The notes under the pieces were generated by a model, which was not told where the DNA came from, made no database searches, and saw only the letters and a program-made list of their open reading frames with translations. Below, in pieces: positions 1 to 12,694 of a DNA stretch of 64,000 nucleotides (the first letter of the stretch is position 1; each line of letters opens with the position of its first letter). Both the position numbers and the translations under genes were made by a program. This DNA is from Gordionus sp. m RMFG-2023 (Eukaryota; Nematomorpha; Gordioida; Chordodea; Parachordodidae): assembly GCF_954871325.1 (NCBI RefSeq), contig NC_088776.1:30428508-30492507 (forward strand), read 5' to 3'.

Positions 1-520
1 TTTAAAGCTTAAAGTCATTTGAAAGTTTTTTTTATTTATTTTCGCGTGATAAGCATTTTTACGTATGTTATACATATATATTTACTCTATCTAATTATTA
101 TTTATTAATTTACAATAAATATATAATGTCTTAAAATGGATTAATTCCTATAGTTCTTTAACTATACATAGAAAAATCGGTATAAAATAATCTTGATATA
201 TTCTATTTATTTAATATTATTACTAACCCTAACCCCATAAACCTTAACCCTAACCCTACTCAAAGATTTAACCCTCAATATCCATTGAGTTTTTTAAAAT
301 TTTACTTACTAGAAGATATTTATTCTATTTATATAATACTATTATTAACCCTAACCCTAACACTAATCTTAACCCTAACTCTAACACTAATCTTAACCCT
401 AACCCTAACACTAATCTTAACCCTAACCCTAACCCAATGATTTTACCCATAATATTCTTTGAATTTTTTTATATTATACCTACTAGTACATACTAGTTGA
501 TATTTATTAGCTTATAATGG

Positions 521-2726
521 TTTAAAGCTTAAAATCATTTGAAAGTTTTTTTTATTTATTTAAGCGTGATAAGCATTTTTACGTATGTTACACATATATA
601 TTTACTTTATGAACTAATTATTATTTATTAATTTACAATATATATATAATGTTTTAAAAAGGATTAATTCCTATAGTTCTTTAACTAAACATAGAAAAAT
701 CGGTATAAAATAATCTTGATATATTCTATTTATTTAATATTATTACTAACCCTAACCCTAACCCAACCCTAACCTTAACCCTAACCCTAGCACTAATCTT
801 AACCCGAACTCTAACACTAATCTTAACCCTAACCCTAACACTAATCTTAACCCTAACCCTAACCCAATGATTTTACGCATAATATCCTTTGAATTTTTTT
901 ATATTATACCTACTAATTGATATTTATTAGCTTATAATGGTTTAAAGCTTAAAATCATTTGAACGTTTTTTTTATTTATTTTCGCGTGATAAGCATTTTT
1001 ACGTATGTTACACATATATATATTTACTTTATCTAATTATTATTTATTAATTTACAATAAATATATAATGTCTTAAAAGGGATTAATTCCTATAGTTCTT
1101 TAACTAAACATAGAAAAATCGGTATAAAATAATCTTGATATATTCTATTTATTTAATATTATTACTAACCCTAACCCCATAACCCTTAACCCTAACCCTA
1201 CTCAAAGATTTAACCCTCAATAGCCATTGAGTTTTTTTAAATTTTACTTACTAGAAGATATTTATTCTATTTATATAATACTATTATTAACCCTAACCCT
1301 AACACTAATCTTAACCCGAACTCTAACACTAATCTTAACCCTAACCCTAACACTAATCTTAACCCTAACCCTAACCCAATGATTTTACCCATAATATTCT
1401 TTGAATTTTTTTATATTATACCTACTAGTACATACTAGTTGATATTTATTAGCTTATAATGGTTTAAAGCTTAAAATCATTTGAAAGTTGTTTTTATTTA
1501 TTTAAGCGTGATAAGCATTTTTACATATGTTACACATATATATTTACTTTATGAACTAATTATTATTTATTAATTTACAATATATATATAATGTTTTAAA
1601 AAGGATTAATTCCTATAGTTCTTTAACTAAAAATAGAAAAATCGGTATAAAATAATCTTGATATATTCTCTTTATTTAATATTATTACTAACCCTAACCC
1701 TAACCCAACCCTAACCCTAACCCAACCCTAACCCTAACCCTAGCACTAATCTTAACCCGAACTCTAACACTAATCTTAACCCTAACCCTAACACTAATCT
1801 TAACCTAACCTAACCCTAACCCAATGATTTTACCCATAATATCCTTTGAATTTTTTTATATTATACCTACTAATTGATATTTATTAGCTTATAATGGTTT
1901 AAAGCTTAAAATCATTTGAACGTTTTTTTTATTTATTTTCGCGTGATAAGCATTTTTACGTATGTTACACATATATATATTTACTTTATCTAATTATTAT
2001 TTATTAATTTACAATAAATATATAATGTCTTAAAAGGGATTAATTCCTATAGTTCTTTAACTAAACATAGAAAAATCGGTATAAAATAATGTTTGATATA
2101 TTCTATTTATTTAATATTATTACTAACCCTAACCTTAACGCTAACCCAACCCTAACCCTAACTCTAGCACTAATCTTAACCCGAATTCTAACACTAATCT
2201 TAACCCTAACCCTAACACTAATCTTAACCCTAACCCTAACCCTAAAATATCCTTTGAATTTTTTTATATTATACCTACTACTTGATATTTATTGGTTTAT
2301 AATGGTTTAAAGCTTAAAATCATTTGAAAGTTTTTTTTATTTATTTTCGCGTGATAAGCATTTTTACGTATGTTACACATATATATTTACTTTATCTAAT
2401 TATTATTTATTAATTTACAATAAATATATAATGTTTTAAAAAGGATTAATTCCTATAGTTCTTTAACTAAACATAGAAAAATCGGTATAAAATAATCTTG
2501 ATATATTCTATTTATATAATATTATTACTAACCCTAACCCTAACCCAACCCTAACCCTATCCCTAGCACTAATCTTAACCCGAACTCTAACACTAATCTT
2601 AACCCTAACCCTAACACTAATCTTAACCCTAACCCTAACCCAATGATTTTACCCATAATATTCTTTGAATTTTTTTATATTATACCTACTAGTACATACT
2701 AGTTGATATTTATTAGCTTGTAATGG
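521..2726 (+). repeat. 2.2-kb higher-order repeat, copy 1
   Basis: Five units start at 521 (A), 941 (B), 1463 (A), 1898 (A) and 2306 (A tract with B exit). Private variants recur 2212 bases later: GAAAGTTGTTTTTATT at 1463, the ATAATGTTTGATATATTC change near 2087 followed by CTTAACGCTAACCC, and CCTATCCCTAGC near 2556. Confidence 0.85.
941..1462 (+). repeat. Type B satellite unit, exemplar (522 bp)
   Basis: The first 220 bases match the A spacer. The hexamer tract is then interrupted: AACCCTAACCCCATAACC, a few hexamers, CTACTCAAAGATTTAACC, an inverted repeat CTCAAT/ATTGAG with a T-run, and a second entry motif TTCTATTTATATAATACTAT leading to a second tract of normal A type. The exit segment carries ACTAGT, ACAT, ACTAGT in place of the CTACTAATTG seen in A. 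In this copy the hairpin loop reads AGCC where other copies read ATCC. Some B copies (10067, 15038, 25745, 30680) have a very short second tract. B-like and A-like exits are exchanged between some units, for example at 2306 (A tract, B exit) and 4923 (B tract, A exit). Confidence 0.9.
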
Positions 2727-4922
2727 TTTAAAGCTTAAAATCATTTGAAAGTTTTTTTTATTTATTTAAGCGTGATAAGCATTTTTACGTATTTTACACA
2801 TATATATTTACTTTATGAACTAATTATTATTTATTAATTTACAATATATATATAATGTTTTAAATAGGATTAATTCCTATAGTTCTTTAACTAAACATAG
2901 AAAAATCGGTATAAAATAATCTTGATATATTCTATTTATTTAATATTATTACTAACCCTAACTCTAACCCAACCCTAACCCTAACCCTAACCCTAACCCT
3001 AGCACTAATCTTAACCCGAACTCTAACACTAATCTTAACCATAACCCTAACACTAATCTTAACCCTAACCCTAACCCAATGATTTTACGCATAATATCCT
3101 TTGAATTTTTTTATATTATACCTACTAATTGATATTTATTAGCTTATAATGGTTTAAAGCTTAAAATCATTTGAACGTTTTTTTTATTTATTTTCGCGTG
3201 ATAAGCATTTTTACGTATGTTACACATATATATATTTACTTTATCTAATTATTATTTATTAATTTACAATAAATATATAATGTCTTAAAAGGGATTAATT
3301 CCTATAGTTCTTTAACTAAACATAGAAAAATCGGTATAAAATAATCTTGATATATTCTATTTATTTAATATTATTACTAACCCTAACCCCATAACCCTTA
3401 ACCCTAACCCTACTCAAAGATTTAACACTCAATATCCATTGAGTTTTTTTAAATTTTACTTACTAGAAGATATTTATTCTATTTATATAATACTATTATT
3501 AACCCTAACCCTAACACTAATCTTAACTCGAACTCTAACACTAATCTTAACCCTAACCCTAACACTAATCTTAACCCTAACCCTAACCCAATGATTTTAC
3601 CCATAATATTCTTTGAATTTTTTTATATTATACCTACTAGTACATACTAGTTGATATTTATTAGCTTATAATGGTTTAAAGCTTAAAATCATTTGAAAGT
3701 TGTTTTTATTTATTTAAGCGTGATAAGCATTTTTACATATGTTACACATATATATTTACTTTATGAACTAATTATTATTTATTAATTTACAATATATATA
3801 TAATGTTTTAAAAAGGATTAATTCCTATAGTTCTTTAACTAAAAATAGAAAAATCGGTATAAAATAATCTTGATATATTCTATTTATTTAATATTATTAC
3901 TAACCCTAACCCTAACCCAACCCTAACCCTAACCCAACCCTAACCCTAACCCTAGCACTAATCTTAACCCGAACTCTAACACTAATCTTAACCCTAACCC
4001 TAACACTAATCTTAACCCTAACCTAACCCTAACCCAATGATTTTACCCATAATATCCTTTGAATTTTTTTATATTATACCTATTAATTGATATTTATTAG
4101 CTTATAATGGTTTAAAGCTTAAAATCATTTGAACGTTTTTTTTATTTATTTTCGCGTGATAAGCATTTTTACGTATGTTACACATATATATATTTACTTT
4201 ATCTAATTATTATTTATTAATTTACAATAAATATATAATGTCTTAAAAGGGATTAATTCCTATAGTTCTTTAACTAAACATAGAAAAATCGGTATAAAAT
4301 AATGTTTATATATTCTATTTATTTAATATTATTACTAACCCTAACCTTAACGCTAACCCAACCCTAACCCTAACTCTAGCACTAATCTTAACCCGAATTC
4401 TAACACTAATCTTAACCCTAACCCTAACACTAATCTTAACCCTAACCCTAACCCTAAAATATCCTTTGAATTTTTTTATATTATACCTACTACTTGATAT
4501 TTATTGGTTTATAATGGTTTAAAGCTTAAAATCATTTGAAAGTTTTTTTTATTTATTTTCGCGTGATAAGCATTTTTACGTATGTTACACATATATATTT
4601 ACTTTATCTAATTATTATTTATTAATTTACAATAAATATATAATGTTTTAAAAAGGATTAATTCCTATAGTTCTTTAACTAAACATAGAAAAATCGGTAT
4701 AAAATAATCTTGATATATTCTATTTATATAATATTATTACTAACCCTAACCCTAACCCAACCCTAACCCTATCCCTAGCACTAATCTTAACCCGAACTCT
4801 AACACTAATCTTAACCCTAACCCTAACACTAATCTTAACCCTAAGCCAATGATTTTACCCATAATATCCTTTGAATTTTTTTATATTATATCTACTAATT
4901 GATATTTATTAGCTTATAATGG
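2727..4922 (+). repeat. 2.2-kb higher-order repeat, copy 2
   Basis: Units start at 2727, 3153, 3675, 4111 and 4518, matching copy 1 in order and in private variants. The last unit diverges near its end: copy 2 has CCCTAAGCCAATG and TATATCTACTAATTG where copy 1 has a B-type exit. The copy 2 form of that end occurs again only near 54.1 kb. Confidence 0.85.
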
Positions 4923-5195
4923 TTTAAAGCTTAAAATCATTTGAAAGTTTTTTTTATTTATTTTCGCGTGATAAGCATTTTTACGTATGTTACACATATA
5001 TATTTACTTTATCTAATTATTATTTATTAATTTACAATAAATATATAATGTCTTAAAAGGGATTAATTCCTATAGTTCTTTAACTATACATAGAAAAATC
5101 GGTATAAAATAATCTTGATATATTTTATTTATTTAATATTATTACTAACCCTAACCCCATAAACCTTAACCCTAACCCTACTCAAAGATTTAACC

Positions 5196-5218
5196 CTCAA
5201 TATCCATTGAGTTTTTTT
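5196..5218 (+). other. Hairpin followed by T-run in type B units, exemplar
   Basis: CTCAAT and ATTGAG form a perfect six-base-pair inverted repeat around the loop ATCC (5196-5211), followed at once by seven T (5212-5218). Most B units carry it, for example near 296, 6610 and 7630. In C units the stem is five pairs (CTCAA/TTGAG). The shape resembles a transcription terminator, but in eukaryotic subtelomeric DNA that role is unproven and a by-product of the module duplication is equally likely. Confidence 0.5.
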
Positions 5219-6668
5219 AAATTTTACTTGCTAGAAGGTATTTATTCTATTTATATAATTCTAATATTAACACTAACCCTAGCACTAATCTTAACCCGAA
5301 CTCTAACACTAATCTTAACCCTAACCCTAACACTAATCTTAACCCTAACCCTAACCCAATGATTTTACCCATAATATCATTTGAAATTTTTTATATTATA
5401 CCTACTAATTGATATTTATTAGCTTATAATGGTTTAAAGCTTAAAATCATTTGGAAGTTTTTTTATTTATTTTCGCGTGATAAGCATTTTTACGTATGTT
5501 ACACATATATATTTACTTTATGAACTAATTATTATTTATTAATTTACAATAAATATATAATGTTATAAAAAGGATTAATTCCTATAGTTCTTTAACTAAA
5601 CATCAGAAAAATCGGTATAAAATAATCTTGATATATTCTAGTAATTTAATATTATTACTAACCCTAACCCTAACCCAACCCTAACCCTAACCTTACCCTA
5701 CCACTAATCTTAACCCTAACTCTAACACTAATTTTAACCCTAACACTAATCTTAACCCTAACCCTAACCCAATGATTTTACTCATAATATCCTTTGAATT
5801 TTTTAATATTAGACCTACTAGTTGATATTTATTAGCTTATAATGGTTTAAAGCCTAAAAATATTTGGAAGTTTTTTTTATTTATTTTCCCGTGATAAGCA
5901 TTTTTAGGTATGTTATACATATATATTTACTTTATCTAATTATTATTTATTAATTTACAATAAATATATAATGTCTTAAAAGGGATTAATTCCTATAGTT
6001 CTTTAACTATACATAGATAAATCGGTATAAAAGAATCTTGATATATTCTATTTATTTAATATTATTACTATCTCTAACCCAATAAACCTTAACCCTAACC
6101 CTACTCAAAGATTTAATCCTCAATATCCATTGAGTTTTTTTTAATTTTACTTACTAGAAGGTATTTATTTTATTTATATAATACTATTATTAACCCTACT
6201 AATCTTAACCCGTAACCCTAACACTAATCTTAACCCTAACCCTAACCCAATGATTTTACCCATAATATCCTTTGAATTTTTTTATATTATACCTACTAGT
6301 TGATATTTATTAGCTTATAATGGTTTAAAGCTTAAAATCATTTGAAAGTTTTTTTTATTTATTTTCGCGTGATAAGCATTTTTACGTATGTTATACATAT
6401 ATATTTACTCTATCTAATTATTATTTATTAATTTACAATAAATATATAATGTCTTAAAAGGGATTAATTCCTATAGTTCTTTAACTATACATAGAAAAAT
6501 CGGTATAAAATAATCTTGATATATTCTATTTATTTAATATTATTACTAACCATAACCCCATAAACCTTAACCCTAACCCTACTCAAAGATTTAACCCTCA
6601 ATATCCATTGAGTTTTTTTAATTTTACTTACTAGAAGGTATTTATTCTATTTATATAATACTATAATT

Positions 6669-6806
6669 AACCCTAACCCTAGCACTAATCTTAACCCTAA
6701 CTCTAACACTAATTTTAACTCTAACCCTAACACTAATCTTAACCCTAACCCTAACACTAATCTTAACCCTAACCCTAACACTAATCTTAACCCTAACCCT
6801 AACCCA
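6669..6806 (+). repeat. Expanded 24-bp telomere-derived minisatellite
   Basis: Four consecutive 24-base blocks follow an initial AGCACT-AATCTT half block. Each block is two hexamers of AACCCT type, one AACACT and one AATCTT (AATTTT once). Ordinary A units have two or three such blocks. This is the longest run I saw in the window and shows that the 24-mer is the unit of expansion. Confidence 0.85.
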
Positions 6807-7345
6807 ATGATTTTACCCATAATATCCTTTGAATATTTTTATATTATACCTACTAATTGATATTTATTAGCTTATAATGGTTTAAAGCTTAAAATCATTT
6901 GAAAGTTTTTTTTATTTATTTTCGCGTGATAAGCATCTTTACGTATGTTATACATATATATTTACTCTATCTAATTATTATTTATTAATTTACAATAAAT
7001 ATATAATGTCTTAAAAGAGATTAATTCCTATAGTTCTTTAACTAAACATAGAAAAATCGGTATAAAATAATCTTGATATATTCTATTTATTTAATATTAT
7101 TACTAACCCTAACTCTAACCCTAACCCAACCCTAACCCTAACCCTAGAACTAATCTTAACCCGAACTCTAACACTAATCTTAACCATAACCCTAACACTA
7201 ATCTTAACCCTAACCCTAACACTAATCTTAACTCTAACCCTAACACTAATCTTAACCCTAACCCTAACCCAATGATTTTACCCCTAATATCCTTTGAATT
7301 TTTTTATATTATACCTACTAGTTGATATTTATTAGCTTATAATGG

Positions 7346-8712
7346 TTTAAAGCTTAAAATCATTTGGAAATTTTTTTATTTATTTTCGCGTAATAAGCAT
7401 TTTTACCATATGTTACACATATATATTTACTTTATGAACTAATTATTATTTATTAATTTACAATAAATATATAATGTCTTAAAAGGGATTAATTCCTATA
7501 GTTCTTTAACTATACATAGAAAAATCGGTATAAAATAATCTTGATATATTCTATTTATTTAATATTATTACTAGACCTAATCCCACAAACCTTAACCCTA
7601 ACCCTACTCAAAGATTTAACCCTCAATATCCATTGAGTTTTTTTAAATTTTACTTACTAGAAGGTATTTATTCTATTTATATAATACTAATATTAACCCT
7701 AACCCTAGCACTAATCTTAACCCGAACTCTAACACTAATCTTAACCCTAACCCTAACACTAATCTTAAACCTAACCCTAACCCAATGATTTTACACATAA
7801 TATCATTTGAATTTTTTTATATTATACCTACTAGTAGATATTTATTAGCTTATAATGGTTTAAAGCTTAAAATCATTTGGAAGTTTTTTTTATTTATTTT
7901 CGCGTGATAAGAATTTTTACGTATGTTACACATATATATTTACTTTATCTAATTATTATTTATTAATTTACAATAAATATATAATGTCTTAAAAGGGATT
8001 AATTCCTATAGTTCTTTAACTAAACATAGAAAAATCGGTATAAAATAATCTTGATATATTCTATTTATTTAATATTATTACTAACCCTAACCCTAACCCA
8101 ACCCTAACCCTAACCCTAACCCAACCCTAACCCTAACCCTAGCACTAATCTTAACCCGAACTCTAACACTAATCTTAACCCTAACCCTAACACTAATCTT
8201 AACCCTAACCCTAACCCAATGATTTTACCCATAATATCCTTTGAATTTTTTTATATTATACCTATTAATTGATATTTATTAGCTTATAATGGTTTAAAGC
8301 TTAAAATCATTTGAACGTTTTTTTTATTTATTTTCGCGTGATAAGCATTTTTACGTATGTTACACATATATATTTACTTTATGAACTAATTATTATTTAT
8401 TAATTAACAATAAATATATAATGTCTTAAAAGAGATTAATTCTTATTGTTCTTTAACTATACATAGAAAAATCGGTATAAAATAATCTTGATATATTCTA
8501 TTTATTTAATATTATTACTAACCCTAACCCTAACCCTAACCCAACCCTAACCCTAACCCTAGCACTAATCTTAACCCGAACTCTAACACTAATCTTAACC
8601 CTAACCCTAACACTAATCTTAACCCTAACCCTAACCCAATGATTTTACCCATAATATCCTTTGAATTTTTTTATATTATACCTATTAATTGATATTTATT
8701 AGCTTATAATGG
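7346..8712 (+). repeat. 1.37-kb higher-order repeat, copy 1
   Basis: Three units start at 7346 (B), 7859 (A) and 8293 (A). Private markers are CGCGTAATAAGC, TTTTACCATATG, CTAGACCTAATCCCACAAACC, CTAGTAGATATTTATT and TTAATTCTTATTGTTC. Confidence 0.87.
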
Positions 8713-10066
8713 TTTAAAGCTTAAAATCATTTGGAAATTTTTTTATTTATTTTCGCGTAATAAGCATTTTTACCATATGTTACACATATATATTTACTTT
8801 ATGAACTAATTATTATTTATTAATTTACAATAAATATATAATGTCTTAAAAGGGATTAATTCCTATAGTTCTTTAACTATACACAGAAAAATCGGTATAA
8901 AATAATCTTGATATATTCTATTTATTTAATATTATTACTAGACCTAATCCCACAAACCTTAACCCTAACCCTACTCAAAGATTTAACCCTCAATATCCAT
9001 TGAGTTTTTTAAATTTTACTTACTAGAAGGTATTTATTCTATTTATATATTACTAATATTAACCCTAACCCTAGCACTAATCTTAACCCGAACTCTAACA
9101 CTAATCTTAACCCTAACCCTAACACAAATCTTAAACCTAACCCTAACCCAATGATTTTACACATAATATCATTTGAATTTTTTATATTATACCTACTAGT
9201 AGATATTTATTAGCTTATAATGGTTTAAAGCTTAAAATCATTTGGAAGTTTTTTTTATTTATTTTCCCGTGATAAGAATTTTTACGTATGTTACACATAT
9301 ATATTTACTTTATCTAATTATTATTTATTAATTTACAATAAATATATAATGTCTTAAAAGGGATTAATTCCTATAGTTCTTTAACTAAACATAGAAAAAT
9401 CGGTATAAAATAATCTTGATATATTCTATTTATTTAATATTATTACTAACCCTAACCCTAACCCAACCTAACCTAACCCTAACCCTAACCCTAACCCTAG
9501 CACTAATCTTAACCCGAACTCTAACACTAATCTTAACCCTAACCCTAACACTAATCTTAACCCTAACCCTAACCCAATGATTTTACCCATAATATCCTTT
9601 GAATTTTTTTATATTATACCTATTAATTGATATTTATTAGCTTATAATGGTTTAAAGCTTAAAATCATTTGAACGTTTTTTTTATTTATTTTCGCGTGAT
9701 AAGCATTTTTACGTATGTTACACATATATATATTTACTTTATGAACTAATTATTATTTATTAATTAACAATAAATATATAATGTCTTAAAAGAGATTAAT
9801 TCTTATTGTTCTTTAACTATACATAGAAAAATCGGTATAAAATAATCTTGATATATTCTATTTATTTAATATTATTACTAACCCTAACCCTAACCCTAAC
9901 CCAACCCTAACCCTAACCCTAGCACTAATCTTAACCCGAACTCTAACACTAATTTTAACCCTAACCCTAACACTAATCTTAACCCTAACCCAATGATTTT
10001 ACCCATAATATCCTTTGAATTTTTTTATATTATACCTACTAATTGATATTTATTAGCTTATAATGG
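8713..10066 (+). repeat. 1.37-kb higher-order repeat, copy 2
   Basis: Units start at 8713, 9224 and 9651 and repeat all the private markers of the copy at 7346. The offsets shrink from 1367 to 1354 bases because of small tract-length differences. Copy 2 has two extra five-base slips (CCTAACCTAACC) near 9466. Confidence 0.87.
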
Positions 10067-10513
10067 TTTAAAGCTTAAAATCATTTGAAAGTTTTTTTTA
10101 TTTATTTTCGCGTGATAAGCATTTTTACGTATGTTACACATATATATTTACTTTATCTAATTATTATTTATTAATTTACAATAAATATATAATGTTTAAA
10201 AGGGATTAATTCCTATAGTTCTTTAACTATACATAGAAAAATCGGTATAAAATAATCTTGATATATTCTATTTATTTAATATTATTACTAACCCTAACCC
10301 CATAACCCTTAACCCTAACCCTACTCAAAGATTTAACCCTCAATATCCATTGAGTTTTTTTAAATTTTACTTACTAGAAGGTATTTATTCTATTTATATA
10401 ATACTATTATTAACCCTAACCCTAACCCAATGATTTTACCCATAATATTCTTTGAATTTTTTTATATTATACCTACTAGTACATACTAGTTGATATTTAT
10501 TAGCTTATAATGG

Positions 10514-10970
10514 TTTAAAGCTTAAAATCATTTGGAAGTTTTTTTTATTTATTTTCGCGTGATAAGCATTTTTACCTATGTTACACATATATATTTACTT
10601 TATGAACTAATTATTATTTATTAATTTACAATATATACAATGTCTAAGAGATTAATTCCTATAGTTCTTTGAACTTATACATAGAAAAATCTTTATAAAA
10701 TGATCTTAATATATTCTATTTATTTAATTCTATTACTAACCTTAACACCACAAACCTTAACCCTAACCCTAACTCAAAGATTTAACCCTCAATATCCCTT
10801 GAGTTTTTTTAAATTTTACTTACTTGAAGGTATTTATTCTATTTATTTAATACTATTATTAACCGTAACCCTAACACTAACCTTAACCCTATCCCAATGA
10901 TTTTACCCATAATATCCTTTGAATTTTTTTATATTATACCTACTAGTTGATATTTATTAGCTTATAATGG
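10514..10970 (+). repeat. Type C satellite unit (457 bp), copy 1
   Basis: This is a diverged unit class. The spacer ends in ACAATATATACAATGTCTAAG instead of the usual ATATATAATG form, followed by GTTCTTTGAACTTATACAT and ATCTTTATAAAATGATC. The first tract is degraded (CTTAACACCACAAACC), then CTCAAAGATTTAACCCTC, the hairpin segment, a second entry motif, and a short second tract (AACCGTAACC, CCTATCCCAATG). It carries a private TTTACCTATG variant shared with the copy at 26192. A single A-to-G change relative to A units (ATAAAATAATC to ATAAAATGATC) creates an ATG opening a 66-codon frame through the tracts. I regard that frame as incidental. Confidence 0.9.
10712..10958 (+). repeat. Internal duplication of a ~120-bp telomeric module inside type C
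   Basis: Two motifs occur twice in this unit in the same order. The entry motif at 10712-10741 and again at 10835-10864 matches at 28 of 30 positions. The exit motif at 10788-10838 and again at 10908-10958 matches at about 40 of 51 positions without gaps. The offsets are 123 and 120 bases. The unit is therefore spacer plus two tandem modules of entry motif, hexamers and T-rich exit. Type A keeps one entry and one exit, as expected if exchange between the two copies deleted the middle. Confidence 0.8.
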
Positions 10971-12694
10971 TTTAAAGCTTAAAGTCATTTGAAAGTTTTT
11001 TTATTTATTTTCGCGTGATAAGCATTTTTACGTATGTTATACATATATATTTACTCTATCTAATTATTATTTATTAATTTACAATAAATATATAATGTCT
11101 TAAAATGGATTAATTCCTATAGTTCTTTAACTATACATAGAAAAATCGGTATAAAATAATCTTGATATATTCTATTTATTTAATATTATTACTAACCCTA
11201 ACCCTAACCCTAACCCTAACCCAACCCTAACCCTAACCTAACCTAACCCTAGCACTAATCTTAACCCGAACTCTAACACTAATCTTAACCCTAACCCTAA
11301 CACTAATCTTAACCCTAACCCTAACCCAATGATTTTACGCATAATATCCTTTGAATTTTTTATATTATACCTACTAATTGATATTTATTAGCTTATAATG
11401 GTTTAAAGCTTAAAATCATTTGAACGTTTTTTTTATTTATTTTCGCGTGATAAGCATTTTTACGTATGTTACACATATATATATTTACTTTATCTAATTA
11501 TTATTTATTAATTTACAATAAATATATAATGTCTTAAAAGGTATTAATTCCTATAGTTCTTTAACTAAACATAGAAAAATCGGTATAAAATAATCTTGAT
11601 ATATTCTATTTATTTAATATTATTACTAACCCTAACCCCATAACCCTTATCCCTAACCCTACTCAAATATTTAACCCTCAATATCCATTGAGTTTTTTTA
11701 AATTTTACTTACTAGAAGATATTTATTCTATTTATATAATACTATTATTAACCCTAACCCTAACACTAATCTTAACCCGAACTCTAACACTAATCTTAAC
11801 CCTAACCCTAACACTAATCTTAACCCTAACCCTAACCCAATGATTTTACCAATAATATTCTTTGAATTTTTTTATATTATACTTACTAGTACATACTAGT
11901 TGATATTTATTAGCTTATAATGGTTTAAAGCTTAAAATCATTTGAAAGTTTTTTTTATTTATTTAAGCGTGATAAGCATTTTTACGTATGTTACACATAT
12001 ATATTTACTTTATGAACTAATTATTATTTATTAATTTACAATATATATATAATGTTTTAAAAAGGATTAATTCCTATAGTTCTTTAACTAAACATAGAAA
12101 AATCGGTATAAAATAATCTTGATATATTCTATTTATTTAATATTATTACTAACCCTAACCCAACCCTAACCCTAACCCTTACCCTAGCACTAATCTTAAC
12201 CCGAACTCTAACACTAATCTTAACCCTAACCCTAACACTAATCTTAACCCTAACCTTAACCCTAACCCAATGATTTTACACATAATATTCTTTGAATTTT
12301 TTTATATTATACCTACTAATTGATATTTATTAGCTTATAATAGTTTAAAGCTTAAAATCATTTGAAAGTTTTTTTTATTTATTTAAGCGTGATAAGCATT
12401 TTTACGTATGTTACACATATATATTTACTTTATGAACTAATTATTATTTATTAATTTACAATATATAAATAATGTTTTAAAAAGGATTAATTCCTATAGT
12501 TCTTTAGCTAAACATAGAAAAATCGGTATAAAATAATCTTGATATATTCTATTTATTTAATATTATTACTAACCCTAACCCTAACCCTAACCCAACCCTA
12601 ACCCTAACCCTAACCCTAGCACTAATCTTAACCCTAACCTGATTTTACACATAATATTCTTTGAATTTTTTTATATTATACCTACTAATTGATA

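Larger units (their letters stand above)
4923..7345 (+). repeat. Degraded stretch of B and A units outside any higher-order pair
   Basis: Units start at 4923 (B), 5433 (A), 5846 (B, 478 bp), 6324 (B, 557 bp) and 6881 (A). Many substitutions are private: GCCTAAAAATATTTGG and TTCCCGTG at 5850-5893, TTTTTAGGTATG, AAAAGAATCTTG, ACTATCTCTAACCCAATAAACC, and TTCTAGTAATTTAA in the A unit before it. No second copy of this stretch occurs in the window. It looks older or less often corrected than the flanking blocks. Confidence 0.75.

Noticed and set aside
2089-2310. 73-codon frame starting at an ATG
   Set aside because: The ATG comes from a small local change (ATAATGTTTGATAT), and the homologous place at 4301 lacks the same frame. 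The translated product is again hexamer-derived.
5212-5218. Bacterial-type terminator
   Set aside because: Hairpin plus T-run has the right shape, but there is no upstream gene and the DNA is eukaryotic in character, so it is listed only as a structural element.
10700-10900. 66-codon ATG frame in type C units (also 15678, 23602, 26378, 31320, 36599, 39244, 52582)
   Set aside because: It spans hexamer tracts and the T-rich segment, is hydrophobic Leu-Thr-Ile repeat, and is shifted by one base in the copy near 20.96 kb. Conservation is explained by copying of the satellite.
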